From NCBI GenBank assembly GCA_030523825.1, contig JAUNHU010000006.1, positions 1-60,377 on the forward strand: a stretch of 60,377 nucleotides of DNA. The letters run 5' to 3'. The stretch's first letter is position 1. Each line of letters starts with the position of its first letter. The notes below the pieces were generated by a model. It ran no database searches, was not told where the DNA came from, and saw only the letters and a program-made list of their open reading frames with translations. This DNA is from Lautropia sp. (GTDB lineage: Bacteria > Pseudomonadota > Gammaproteobacteria > Burkholderiales > Burkholderiaceae_E). Position numbers and translations under genes: made by a program. This document shows, in pieces, positions 1 to 8,769 of the stretch.

Positions 1-185
1 CCCTTCAGGATGTCGATGCGGCGGTTGCCCTGTTCGTACTGTTTGCCGAGATCATGGCATTCCAGCACCGGCATGCCGGAGTGATGGGGGGCGCTGGCAT
101 GCAGTGAAGTGCCGTCGGCCCTGTGCGTGCCCGGGGCGCCCGAACGCGCCGTACCGCTGTGGCCAGTGGAATGGGAAGAAGACAT
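1..185 (-). CDS. lolD: LolD, lipoprotein-releasing ABC transporter ATPase (5' part only)
   Basis: ATP-binding subunit of the LolCDE machine, which releases outer-membrane lipoproteins from the inner membrane. Only the N-terminus lies in the window; the gene continues past base 1. The visible residues (LECHDLGKQYEQGN, then IDILKG) match the start of LolD-type ATPases. ATG 185 begins 8 bases after the lolC stop, which suits translational coupling but adds about 37 His/Ser/Gly-rich residues. ATG 74 gives the usual LolD N-terminus. Neither has a strong Shine-Dalgarno. The identity is supported by the short homologous stretch and by position behind lolC. Confidence 0.8.
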   Translation of the reverse strand, partial: MSSSHSTGHSGTARSGAPGTHRADGTSLHASAPHHSGMPVLECHDLGKQYEQGNRRIDILK

Positions 186-193
186 GGCAGGAC

Positions 194-1444
194 TCATTCG
201 TAGCGCAGCGCCTCCGCGGGGCGGACAGCAGCGGCACGCAGGCTGGGGTAGATGGTGGCCAGCAGGGCCAGCACGCAGGAGATGACGGCAACCCAGAGCA
301 CGTCATCCAGACGCAGGTCGCTGGGCAATGCGGAAATCACGTAGATGCCGGGTGGCAGCAGGCGAAAGCCGAAAAGCTGCTCGAAGAAGCCGATGACCGG
401 GCCAATATTGAGCGAGACCAGCACCCCCAGCGCTACGCCCGCGAAGGTGCCCAGCAGGCCCACCAGCGAGCCCTGCACCATGAAGATCGACAGGATCGAG
501 CGTGACGAGGCACCCAGCGTGCGCAGGATGGCAATGTCGGCCCGCTTGTCGGTCACGGTCATCACGAGCATGGAGACGAGATTGAAGGCCGCCACAGCGA
601 TGATGAGTGCGAGAATGATGAACATCATCCGCTTCTCCACCTGCACTGCAGCGAACCAGACGCGGTTTTCCTGCGACCAGTCGCGCACCATGTAGCCGGC
701 GCCCAGCCGGTTCAGCAGACGCTCGCCCACCTCGGGCGCGATCTGCATGTCGTCGAGCTTCAGTCGCAGCCCCATCGGCCCCTGCGTGCGGAACATCGCA
801 GCCGCATCATTCAGGTTCATCAGGATCAGCGTGCTGTCATATTCGTAGTGCCCGGACTCGAAGATGCCGCGGATGGTGAACTGCTTCATGCGCGGGATGA
901 CGCCGGCCGGGCTGACCGTGCCCTGCGGCGCGATCAGCGCCAGCCGGTCGCCCTCGAACAGCCCGAGCTGGTTGGCCAGCACCCGGCCGATGATGATGCC
1001 GAAGCCGCCCGGCTGGAGCACGTCCAGCTTGCCTTCCACGACCTGGCTGCCGATCTCGGACACCTCGGGCTCGGCGGCCGGGTCGATGCCACGCACCAGC
1101 GCACCTTGCACGGTCTGATCCCGGGAGATGACCACCTGTCCGGAGACGAAGGGCGCTGCGCCCACGACGTGATCGGTGCCGCGCAGTTTGCCGGCCAGCG
1201 GCTTCCAGTCGAGCGGTTCGGCTGAATGGACTTCGATGTGCGAGAGCACGGACAGCATCCGGTCTCGCACTTCCTTCTGGAAACCGTTCATCACCGACAT
1301 CACGATGATGAGCGCTGCCACCCCCAACCCGATACCGGCGACAGACAGCGCCGAGATGAAGGAGATGAAACCGTTCTTCTTGCCCGCCCGCTTGCCGCTG
1401 CGGGTGTAGCGCAAGCCCACGAACCACTCGAATGGAGAAAGCAA
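194..1444 (-). CDS. lolC: LolC/LolE-family lipoprotein-releasing permease
   Basis: Inner-membrane permease of the LolCDE lipoprotein-sorting complex. The protein opens with the family signature PFEWFVGLRYTRSGKR, has a TM segment at about residues 27-50, a large periplasmic domain, and three TM segments in the last 140 residues (FIILALIIAVAAFNLVSML and two more). I start it at TTG 1444 because GGAG sits 7 bases upstream and the resulting 416 aa is the family length. A GTG at 1489 would add 15 residues without a clear ribosome site. lolD follows directly. As in many betaproteobacteria there may be a single permease type forming a homodimer; the window cannot show that. Confidence 0.93.
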   Translation of the reverse strand: MLSPFEWFVGLRYTRSGKRAGKKNGFISFISALSVAGIGLGVAALIIVMSVMNGFQKEVRDRMLSVLSHIEVHSAEPLDWKPLAGKLRGTDHVVGAAPFVSGQVVISRDQTVQGALVRGIDPAAEPEVSEIGSQVVEGKLDVLQPGGFGIIIGRVLANQLGLFEGDRLALIAPQGTVSPAGVIPRMKQFTIRGIFESGHYEYDSTLILMNLNDAAAMFRTQGPMGLRLKLDDMQIAPEVGERLLNRLGAGYMVRDWSQENRVWFAAVQVEKRMMFIILALIIAVAAFNLVSMLVMTVTDKRADIAILRTLGASSRSILSIFMVQGSLVGLLGTFAGVALGVLVSLNIGPVIGFFEQLFGFRLLPPGIYVISALPSDLRLDDVLWVAVISCVLALLATIYPSLRAAAVRPAEALRYE

Positions 1445-1628
1445 GGATCGACTCCGTTTCTGCAAAAGCAAAGACCGGCAGTGTGCCACAGCTTGCGATG
1501 CGCGGCGTGGCGCTAGCCAGCAGTCGGGAAGTGACGGCGTTCCCGTCGATGTAAATCCTTCATTACATGAGCCCTTTTATCTTCCGTACCAAGGTCTCGT
1601 GCCTTCCTGTCCCCCTACAATAGCTGGC

Positions 1629-2720
1629 GTGAAAGTCATCCCCACCCCGGAATACCGGCTGCTGCCCGGTGCCCTGCTGCCAAAGCGCTGGCTGGCCGGC
1701 ATGCCACTTGAAGAAGCCCTGCCTGCCATTCATGCAGCACTGGCAGGCAGGCAGCTGCTCATCACCGAAGTCCCGTTGCCTGCTGATGCCGGTGACGCCT
1801 CGGCGGGCAGTGGCTGGGCGCACGATGTGTGGCTTGCTCAACAGCCGGGCATGGCCCGCCACGCCCTGTCGGTGGGCTCGATGGCCGCACTTCGCCGGCT
1901 TGCGCGCCTGGCTGATGCTGGCACGCCGGCAGCGCCCGGCTGGTTGCTTCAGCCAGTCACCTTCCGTCTCACCACCGACCGGATGCTGCTCGATCCCGGC
2001 CCCGGGCAGGTGCTCGATGCCACGCTGGCCGACCGGCTGGTTCATCTCATTCGGCCGTTGCTGGCCGAATCGGGCTACGCCATCCGTCTGCTGTCGCCCG
2101 ATTGCTGGCTGCTGGAGCGCATGCCCGGACATCCCGACTGGCAGCTGCAATGCACGCCGATCGAGGTTCTCAGTGACCGGCACGTGGATGACCACCTGCC
2201 ACAGGGGCCTGATGCCCGTGCCTTTCGCCGCCTGTTCAACGAGATTCAGATGATCTGGCATCAGCTCGGTCAGCAGGGAGAGGCGGATCTGCCGGTCAAC
2301 GGCGTCTGGCTGACCGGCCCGATTGATCCGCAAGTGTTGCAGGCCTGGTCCGATCTTCACGATCTCGGCCTTCGCATCGACGAAGATCTGCTGTCTCATC
2401 GCACCGATCTCGATCCCACGGGCTGGCTGGCCAGCCTTCCGGTGCTCGATGCCTGGTATCAGGCCGCGCCATCGCAGTTTGCCCTGCTGCTGGCCGGAGA
2501 GCGCCGGCTGCGGTGGCTGCATGCGCCGGGAGCCCTGCCGGCCAGCCTTCAGCCTGTGGGCGCCCGTCCGCAGCCGGTGTCCGCCCTGCCCGATGGCAGC
2601 TGGTGGCAGCGCCTGCGGGCCCGCTTCCCGGGGCAGCTGGCTGCTTCTGCTCGCTCCTCGTCGTCACCGGCAGACGGAAGACCATCGCCATTGCAGCGGG
2701 TTTTTTCCGAAGACGACTGA
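1629..2720 (+). CDS. RpfE-like conserved protein of unknown function
   Basis: About 363 aa, soluble, with no signal peptide. It resembles the betaproteobacterial proteins found next to recJ that are often labelled phosphoglycerate-mutase-like or RpfE-like. RpfE is the recJ-adjacent gene of the Xanthomonas rpf cluster. Recognisable stretches are the LxPGALxP opening, LLSPDCWLLERMP, and FNEIQMIWHQLG followed by VNGVWLTG, which recur in that family. The biochemical role is not established, and I see no phosphoglycerate-mutase active-site motif. GTG 1629 gives a family-like N-terminus; GTG 1599 is an alternative 10 codons upstream with AAGG before it. A TACAAT at 1616-1621 would make an mRNA starting at 1629 leaderless. 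Confidence 0.6.
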   Translation: MKVIPTPEYRLLPGALLPKRWLAGMPLEEALPAIHAALAGRQLLITEVPLPADAGDASAGSGWAHDVWLAQQPGMARHALSVGSMAALRRLARLADAGTPAAPGWLLQPVTFRLTTDRMLLDPGPGQVLDATLADRLVHLIRPLLAESGYAIRLLSPDCWLLERMPGHPDWQLQCTPIEVLSDRHVDDHLPQGPDARAFRRLFNEIQMIWHQLGQQGEADLPVNGVWLTGPIDPQVLQAWSDLHDLGLRIDEDLLSHRTDLDPTGWLASLPVLDAWYQAAPSQFALLLAGERRLRWLHAPGALPASLQPVGARPQPVSALPDGSWWQRLRARFPGQLAASARSSSSPADGRPSPLQRVFSEDD

Positions 2721-2857
2721 TCCGGGGGACGGCGAAAGCCAATGCGCAGCACCCTGCGCCGTCTTCGTCCACCCGGCACCGTCCTGTTCCGTTCTCCTTT
2801 TCATTCCCTCCCATCAACCCAAGCTGCCCACCGGGCTGAAGAATCTGCTTCCTGTCG

Positions 2858-4585
2858 ATGAAACTGCATACCCGCCCGGTTGACCTGCGTGCCCGCCAGA
2901 CCCTGATCCAGGCCGGCATCGACCCGCTGATGGCCCGGCTGCTGGCCGCGCGTGGCATCCGCCACCCCGACGAAACCCGGCTGGAACTGAGCGCCCTGCT
3001 CCCCCCCGATGCCCTGCTGGGCATGCCCGCCGCGGTGAAGCGACTCAGCCAGGCCATCGACGATGCAGAGCCGATCCTGGTCGTGGGCGATTACGACTGT
3101 GATGGGGCCACGGCCATTGCCATTGCCGTCGAGGGGCTGCGAATGATGGGGGCCACGGTGGATTACCTCGTGCCCAACCGTTTCGAGAACGGCTATGGCC
3201 TCACCCCCGAGGTGGTGGATGCCGCCCTGCAGCATCCGCGTCTGGGTCGCCCCGCCCTGCTGCTCACCGTCGACAATGGCATCGCCTCGGTGGCGGGCGT
3301 CGAGCATGCCAACCGGCTGGGGCTGCCCGTCATCGTCACCGACCACCACCTGCCGGCCGAAACCCTGCCGGCAGCACTGGCCATCGTCAATCCCAACCAG
3401 CCGGGTTGCCCCTTCCCCGACAAGAATCTCGCCGGGGTGGGCGTGATGCTCTACGTGCTGATCGCGCTGCGCGGCCACCGGCGTGACGTGGGCCGCTTCG
3501 AGGGCGCACCGCCGCCGCTGGCGCCGCTCCTCGATCTGGCGGCGCTGGGCACGGTGGCCGATGTGGTGCCGCTCAGCTACAACAACCGGCTGATCGTCAA
3601 TGCCGGCCTGGCACGCATCCGCGCAGGCCGTGCCCGTCCGGGCATTGCGGCGCTGCTGCAGATTGCAAAGCGCAGCGCCCGCACGCTGGCAGCCAGCGAT
3701 CTGGGCTTTGCCATCGGTCCGCGCATCAACGCGGCCGGCCGTCTGGCCGACATGGCGATCGGCGTCGAATGCCTGCTGGCCCCCGACATGAACGCCGCCA
3801 CCGCGCTTGCCGAACAGCTCGACCAGATCAACCAGCAGCGCAAGGATCTGGAACAGAACATGCGCGAAGAAGCGCTGTCGCTGATCGGCGAACCCGACGC
3901 CGGCCAGTGTTCGCTGGTGGTGCATGACAACAACTGGCATCACGGCGTCATCGGACTGGTTGCCTCCCGCATCAAGGAGCGTCACCATCGCCCCACCATC
4001 GCGCTCGCTCCCGATCAGGACGGTTTCCTGCGCGGATCGGGCCGGTCCATCCAGGGCATTCACCTGCGCGACGTGCTCGATCTGGTCGACAAGCGCCACC
4101 CCGGGATGCTGGTGAAGTTTGGCGGCCATGCGATGGCAGCCGGCCTCACGCTGCCCGCCGACCGTCTCGACGATTTCCGCAGCGCGTTCGAGCTGGCCGT
4201 GCAGACGCTTTCCACGCCGGCTGATTTCGACCCGGACGTGATCACCGACGGACCGCTGCCTGCCGATGCCTGGCACGTCCGTACCCTCAACCTGCTCGAC
4301 TCCCAGGTCTGGGGTCAGGGCTTTCCGCCCCCGCTCTTTTCCGGGCGCTTCGATGTGCGCACCCAGCGCCTCATCAACAACCGTCACCTGAAGCTGGAAC
4401 TGGCGCCCAGTGATGAACCCAGCCGACGGATTTCCGCCATTTTCTTCGGGCGAACCACGCCGCTGCCGGCCGAAGCGCTGCTGTCCTACCGGATCGCGCG
4501 CGACGAGTATCGCGGCCAGGAAGGCGTGTCGCTGCAGATCGACCGGGTGCTCGACGACGAGACGACGCCGGTTGCTGCCGCCTGA
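2858..4585 (+). CDS. recJ: RecJ, single-stranded-DNA-specific 5'-3' exonuclease
   Basis: Nuclease acting in RecFOR recombination, base-excision and mismatch repair. The DHH phosphoesterase motifs are all visible: VVGDYDCDGATA (about residue 76), the DNG block (TVDNGIA), VTDHHLP (about 160), and GPRINAAGRLADM (about 290) leading to the DHHA1 domain, with GGHAMAAGLT near 425. The C-terminal OB-fold follows. Length of 575 aa is normal. ATG 2858 has no obvious Shine-Dalgarno, and the 137-base gap from the RpfE-like gene may hold its own start signal. The neighbouring RpfE-like gene is the usual betaproteobacterial partner. Confidence 0.97.
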   Translation: MKLHTRPVDLRARQTLIQAGIDPLMARLLAARGIRHPDETRLELSALLPPDALLGMPAAVKRLSQAIDDAEPILVVGDYDCDGATAIAIAVEGLRMMGATVDYLVPNRFENGYGLTPEVVDAALQHPRLGRPALLLTVDNGIASVAGVEHANRLGLPVIVTDHHLPAETLPAALAIVNPNQPGCPFPDKNLAGVGVMLYVLIALRGHRRDVGRFEGAPPPLAPLLDLAALGTVADVVPLSYNNRLIVNAGLARIRAGRARPGIAALLQIAKRSARTLAASDLGFAIGPRINAAGRLADMAIGVECLLAPDMNAATALAEQLDQINQQRKDLEQNMREEALSLIGEPDAGQCSLVVHDNNWHHGVIGLVASRIKERHHRPTIALAPDQDGFLRGSGRSIQGIHLRDVLDLVDKRHPGMLVKFGGHAMAAGLTLPADRLDDFRSAFELAVQTLSTPADFDPDVITDGPLPADAWHVRTLNLLDSQVWGQGFPPPLFSGRFDVRTQRLINNRHLKLELAPSDEPSRRISAIFFGRTTPLPAEALLSYRIARDEYRGQEGVSLQIDRVLDDETTPVAAA

Positions 4586-4628
4586 GAGCACCCGCCCGAA
4601 CCGACAACCCGAGACCGGAGGTCGACAC

Positions 4629-7070
4629 ATGTCCAGAACCGATCAAGGCCGTACCCCTTTTCTTCAAACTGCAGCCTCGCCGCTGATGCGCGCACTCCTG
4701 CCCCTGCTGGCAGCGTGCTGGCTGCCGCAGGCCAGCGCCCAGCTGGTGGCCGATCCCGGCAACACCAAGGACTCCGCCCCGTGGGTGGTGAACGCCGATG
4801 CACCGCAGGCCCCCCGGCTCAGTGCCCTCGATGGCGAAGGCTTCGTCACGCTGCGCTTCGGCCCCGGCAAGCCTTCACCGCAGCCGGCCTGGCTCAGCCT
4901 GCGCCCGCGCAATGGCGTTTGGAACTGGAAATCGCAGCACGCACTGCGCATGCACATCCAGAACATCATGCCCTGGGCGCTCACCCTGCTCATCGAGGTG
5001 CGCGATGACAAGGGCCAGGTGCTTGCCGGCAACCTGGCGCTGCAGCCGGGCGTGCCCTTCCAGCTGAGCATGCCGCTCGCGGCCACCCTGCCCCTGCAGA
5101 TGGGCATGCGGGCCGCGCCGCCCAATCCCTGGACGGCACAGGGTATGACGGCAGGCATCGTGCCCGTTACCGCAGGCCAGATCGATCCCGAGCGCATCAG
5201 CGAGATCCGCATCGGCATGCCGGTGCCCGACGCCGAGCAGAAGATCCGGCTGGGCAAGATCTTCCTGCCCGAAGACCGTGCCAATGATCTGCAGGCCGCC
5301 TACACCGGCATCGTCGATGCCTATGGGCAATACACCCGCGGCAGCTGGCCGGGCAAATATCTCGCTCCCGAGAAAAAGGACGACAAGGCAGACGAGCCGA
5401 AAAAGAGCGCGAAGCGCCTGACCGCTGCCCAGAAGAAAAAGGCCGAGCGCGAGGAAGAACGCCGGAAGAAGGCCGAACAGCAGCAGGAAATGGCCGCCTT
5501 TGCGCGCCACGCGAACGAGGCCGAACAGGCGCTCGACAAGGCGCTGGCTGCCGATGCAAGGCAGGCCGGCGGCGCGAAGCTGCAGCAGGATCGTTATGGT
5601 GGCATCCAGGGGATCGAAGGAGCCGGCAAGGGCTCCGGCTGGTTCCGTACCGGCAAGATCCGGCTTAAAAACGGTGGCGAGCGTCACGTGCTGATCACGC
5701 CCGAAGGCAATCCCTTCTTTTCCTTCGGCATCAATGCCATCCAGCGCGACAACAGCGAAACCTTCATCGGTGGGCGCGAATGGCAGTTCACCGGCCTGCC
5801 CGACAAGGATTCGCCGCTCCATGCCTTCCGCAGCACGAAGGACAGCACCGAGACCCTGCCCGCCGATGCCGGTGCGCAGCGCAACCGCAAATACCTCAAG
5901 GGCGAGACATTCAATTTCTATCACGCCAACCTCTACCGGCGTGACGGTGCCGACTGGCAGGAAAAATGGGTCTCGCGCACCCGCAAGCGCCTGAAAAACT
6001 GGGGCTTCAACACCGCAGGCGCCTGGAGCGACGAGAGCATCATGGGCGCCCAGGTGCCGCACACCCGCATCCTGCACGTCGAGGGGCCGTTTGCACGCCT
6101 GAGTGACGGCCACAACTGGTGGTCGGGCATACCCGATTCCTTCGACCCCGCCTTCGGCAAGGCGCTGGACGCTCAGCTGCGCAAGGCGGCCAGCAAATCG
6201 CATGACGACCGCTGGCTGATCGGCTGGTTCATCGACAACGAACTGGGCTGGGGAGATGGTTCGGCCACCGATCCGATGATCCGCTACGCGCTGGCCTGGT
6301 CGGTGCTGCAGCAGGATGCGGCCCAGCCCACGGCACACGCCAAGCGTGCCTTCGTGAAGATGCTGCGCGAGCGCTACAACGACGACATCGGCGAGCTGGC
6401 CCGCGTCTGGCAGAAGCCCCTGAAGGACTGGTCGGAGCTGGAGGCCGGGCTGCCTGCGGAAAAACGTCCTGACGGCAATCTGCCCGCCGTGTCGGCAGAC
6501 CTGTCTGCCTTCCTGCGCCTGCATGCCGAATCCTATTATTCGCAGGTTGCGCAGGCACTCGATCGGCACGCGCCGAATCACCTCTATCTGGGCAGCCGTT
6601 TTGCCTCGCGCACGCCCGAAGCCCTGGCTGCCTGCGCACGCTGGTGCGATGTCGTCAGCTTCAACCTCTACGTGCCGAACGTGAAGGACGGCTTCGAGCA
6701 CCAGAGCTTCGCACGCTTCGACAAACCCGCCATGTTAACCGAGTTTCACTTTGGCTCAAGTGATCGTGGCCCGTTCTGGCCCGGCGTGATGGTGGTGAAC
6801 ACCGAAAACGAGCGTGGGCCCGCATACCGTGGCATGCTCGAATCCGTGATGGCCAATCCGCAGTTCGTCGGCGCGCACTGGTTCCAGTATCTCGACCAGC
6901 CCGTGACCGGTCGCTGGCTCGACGGAGAAAACGGCCATCTGGGATTCGTCTCGATCACCGATGTACCCTGGAAGGGGTTCGTGGAATTTGCCCATCGAAC
7001 CAACCGTAAGCTGATGCAGAAGCTGCGTGATGACGGCGCCGCCCTTTCTTCGGTGCCTTCAGGAAACTGA
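4629..7070 (+). CDS. Secreted GH50 (beta-agarase-like) glycoside hydrolase
   Basis: An 813-aa exported protein: hydrophobic segment MRALLPLLAACWLPQASAQ after a 19-residue basic lead, cleavage likely at ASA-Q. The C-terminal half has the TIM-barrel features of GH50 agarases: WGFNTAGAWSDE, then WFIDNELGWGD near residue 535 (Asn-Glu, putative acid/base) and MLTEFHFG near residue 705 (putative nucleophile Glu). The N-terminal region looks like a beta-sandwich carbohydrate-binding module. Between them, about residues 243-307, lies a Lys/Glu/Ala-rich predicted coiled coil that is not typical of GH50. Start ATG 4629 has a strong GGAGG 9 bases upstream. It follows recJ by 43 bases. The real substrate is unknown; agarose is only the family precedent. 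Confidence 0.75.
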   Translation: MSRTDQGRTPFLQTAASPLMRALLPLLAACWLPQASAQLVADPGNTKDSAPWVVNADAPQAPRLSALDGEGFVTLRFGPGKPSPQPAWLSLRPRNGVWNWKSQHALRMHIQNIMPWALTLLIEVRDDKGQVLAGNLALQPGVPFQLSMPLAATLPLQMGMRAAPPNPWTAQGMTAGIVPVTAGQIDPERISEIRIGMPVPDAEQKIRLGKIFLPEDRANDLQAAYTGIVDAYGQYTRGSWPGKYLAPEKKDDKADEPKKSAKRLTAAQKKKAEREEERRKKAEQQQEMAAFARHANEAEQALDKALAADARQAGGAKLQQDRYGGIQGIEGAGKGSGWFRTGKIRLKNGGERHVLITPEGNPFFSFGINAIQRDNSETFIGGREWQFTGLPDKDSPLHAFRSTKDSTETLPADAGAQRNRKYLKGETFNFYHANLYRRDGADWQEKWVSRTRKRLKNWGFNTAGAWSDESIMGAQVPHTRILHVEGPFARLSDGHNWWSGIPDSFDPAFGKALDAQLRKAASKSHDDRWLIGWFIDNELGWGDGSATDPMIRYALAWSVLQQDAAQPTAHAKRAFVKMLRERYNDDIGELARVWQKPLKDWSELEAGLPAEKRPDGNLPAVSADLSAFLRLHAESYYSQVAQALDRHAPNHLYLGSRFASRTPEALAACARWCDVVSFNLYVPNVKDGFEHQSFARFDKPAMLTEFHFGSSDRGPFWPGVMVVNTENERGPAYRGMLESVMANPQFVGAHWFQYLDQPVTGRWLDGENGHLGFVSITDVPWKGFVEFAHRTNRKLMQKLRDDGAALSSVPSGN

Positions 7071-7184
7071 ACGAATCATTCATCGTCCGCTCTTGCCGCC
7101 GGACGGAGGCCCCCCACGGCCGCGCATTCCGAGGGGGTGCCTGCCCGCAGCCGGCCTATCCCCATTTTTACCGGAGCATACTGA

Positions 7185-8087
7185 ATGCAGCATCTCATCC
7201 TGAACGACAGCCTGCGCATGAGCCGTCTCGTGCATGGCTGGTGGCGGGCACACGAATGGCAACTGGACACCGACGGCACGCTGCGACTGATCGACGGGTT
7301 GCTGGAGCTGGGCATCGACACCTTCGACCACGCCGCCTGCTATGGAGGCTTCGCCACCGAGGGGCTCTTTGGCCGCGCGCTGGCCGGGCGCAGCAGCCTG
7401 CGCAAGCACCTCACCCTGGTCAGCAAGTGCGGCATCCTCTTTCCCAACGACACGCTGCCGGGCATCGGTAGCGCACACTACGACAATACCCGCGATCACA
7501 TCGTCTGGTCGGCCCAGCGTTCGGTGCAGCAGCTGCAATGTGAGTACCTCGATCTGCTGCTCATCCATCGGCCCTCGCCCTGTGCGCACCCCGATGAGAT
7601 CGCTGCGGCATTCGACGCCCTGCAGGCCCGCGGGCTTGTCCGCCATTTCGGTGTCTCGAACTATCCAGCCCACAAGCTGCGCATGCTGCAGAGTCGGGTG
7701 CGTCAGCCACTCGTCACCAACCAGATCGAGATCTCGCCCCTGCATCTGGCGCCTTTCGAGGACGGCACGCTCGACCACCTGCTGGAGACGCGGCGCAATC
7801 CGATGGCCTGGTCGCCGCTGGCTGGTGGCCGACTGTTCGACCCTGACGATGAGCGGGCCGGCCGTGTGCGTCGGGCATTGCTTGCCGTCGGGGAAAAGCA
7901 CGATGAAACCCGTATCGACACGCTGACCTACGCCTGGTTGCTGAATCATCCGGCAGGCATCATCCCCATCGTTGGCAGCAGTCAGATCGGGCGTGTCCGT
8001 CATGCCGTCGATGCCCAATCCATTCGCTTCAGCGAGGAAGACTGGCTGCGAGTCTATGTAGCCAGCCAGGGCTTCCCGTTGCCCTGA
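7185..8087 (+). CDS. Aldo/keto reductase, YdhF-like
   Basis: A 300-aa NADPH-dependent oxidoreductase of the AKR superfamily, closest in style to YdhF. Seen directly: GIDTFDHAACYGG (catalytic Asp and Tyr region), LVSKCGI (Lys), LDLLLIHRPSP (His), GLVRHFGVSNYP, and the C-terminal cofactor-binding GIIPIVGSSQIGR. These complete the Asp-Tyr-Lys-His tetrad. GGAG lies 8 bases before ATG 7185. It is 114 bases downstream of the GH50 gene and on the same strand, so it may share a transcript. The physiological substrate cannot be told; a sugar-related role is only suggested by the neighbour. Confidence 0.88.
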   Translation: MQHLILNDSLRMSRLVHGWWRAHEWQLDTDGTLRLIDGLLELGIDTFDHAACYGGFATEGLFGRALAGRSSLRKHLTLVSKCGILFPNDTLPGIGSAHYDNTRDHIVWSAQRSVQQLQCEYLDLLLIHRPSPCAHPDEIAAAFDALQARGLVRHFGVSNYPAHKLRMLQSRVRQPLVTNQIEISPLHLAPFEDGTLDHLLETRRNPMAWSPLAGGRLFDPDDERAGRVRRALLAVGEKHDETRIDTLTYAWLLNHPAGIIPIVGSSQIGRVRHAVDAQSIRFSEEDWLRVYVASQGFPLP

Positions 8088-8657
8088 TCACTGTACCTCC
8101 CTCCCCGACCAGTGCTTTGCTGCCGGATTCCGGACTCTTGTTCATGAAGGGGCATGCGCAACGGTCGGGGAACGCTGGAGGTGGTGATGTTTATGTATCC
8201 GTCACTCCCTTAAATATAAAAAATCGTTATTTTTGTTATAAGTAGTTATCTATGGGATGTCAGGCCAGCCAGACCTCTCTGTGCGTGGAAACCTGGCCCC
8301 GTTGCGCGGTGATGAAAAGCCCGGTGCTGCTCTATAACCTTTCTGCAGAAAAGGCCAAGGGGTGTTGTATTTGGTTGATCCGGATTTCGTCTGGCGAAAA
8401 AACACGACTCAATGTGGGCATGGAGCAACGGCGTGTGTGCCGGCTTTTGCCCCTGCCCCGCGCATGCCACAGCCGATGCTTTCCCCTCACTGCTGTTTTC
8501 CTGTCCGGTTTTTTTTGCATTTGTTTCTAGTGTGTATCAAAAAAATCCGTTGATTACATTGTGTCAATCGAGGCTTCAGGGGCTGCTAAACTGCATTCAT
8601 GAATCGTTCATGAATCATTAGTTAACGATTGGTGGTTCCGTTTGTGCCTCTCGCTGC
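8088..8657. other. Long AT-rich non-coding stretch upstream of the kinase-like/transporter operon
   Basis: No convincing gene. It contains ccccgacc (8103-8110) with its inverted copy ggtcgggg (8163-8170), and a distinctly AT-rich block near 8200-8250 that stands out from the GC-rich surroundings and could hold promoters. Near 8595-8615 two TTCATGAA palindromes lie 11 bases apart, like a tandem operator. TAAACT at 8587-8592 is a possible -10 box. Short reading frames here have cysteine-rich or unpatterned translations and no ribosome sites, so I do not call them genes. Confidence 0.6.
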
Positions 8658-8693
8658 GCGCTGCGCCCTGCAGCGCCGTTTTTTTTGCAGGGC
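8599..8693 (+). ncRNA. Candidate small RNA or transcription attenuator leader
   Basis: Starting near the putative -10 TAAACT (8587-8592), the RNA could fold AATCGTT (8602-8608) with AACGATT (8624-8630), then end at the strong terminator at 8658-8686. The terminator loop and 3' arm (GCCCTGC, 8665-8671) can instead pair perfectly with GCAGGGC at 8687-8693, just past the T-run, giving two mutually exclusive hairpins. That is the layout of an attenuator for the operon starting at 8770, but a free-standing RNA of about 90 nt fits too. The start site is inferred, not shown. Confidence 0.35.
8658..8686 (+). terminator. Intrinsic terminator (perfect 7-bp stem, 8 T)
   Basis: GCGCTGC (8658-8664), loop GCCCT, GCAGCGC (8670-8676), then CG and eight T at 8679-8686. 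It lies 84 bases before the next start codon, and more than 500 bases after the last convincing gene. Confidence 0.8.
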
Positions 8694-8769
8694 CTTCCAA
8701 ATGCGCAAGCGAGCCTGAAAAAGCCCGCCTCAAGAGATGCAGGGCCCAACCAGATTGAATCCATCCGAC

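Noticed and set aside
2801-4630. 609-codon frame antisense to recJ
   Set aside because: GC-rich shadow frame; the recJ motifs lie on the other strand and this translation has no domain.
8252-8621. Several short frames in the AT-rich gap
   Set aside because: No ribosome site, Cys-rich unpatterned translations, overlapping one another.
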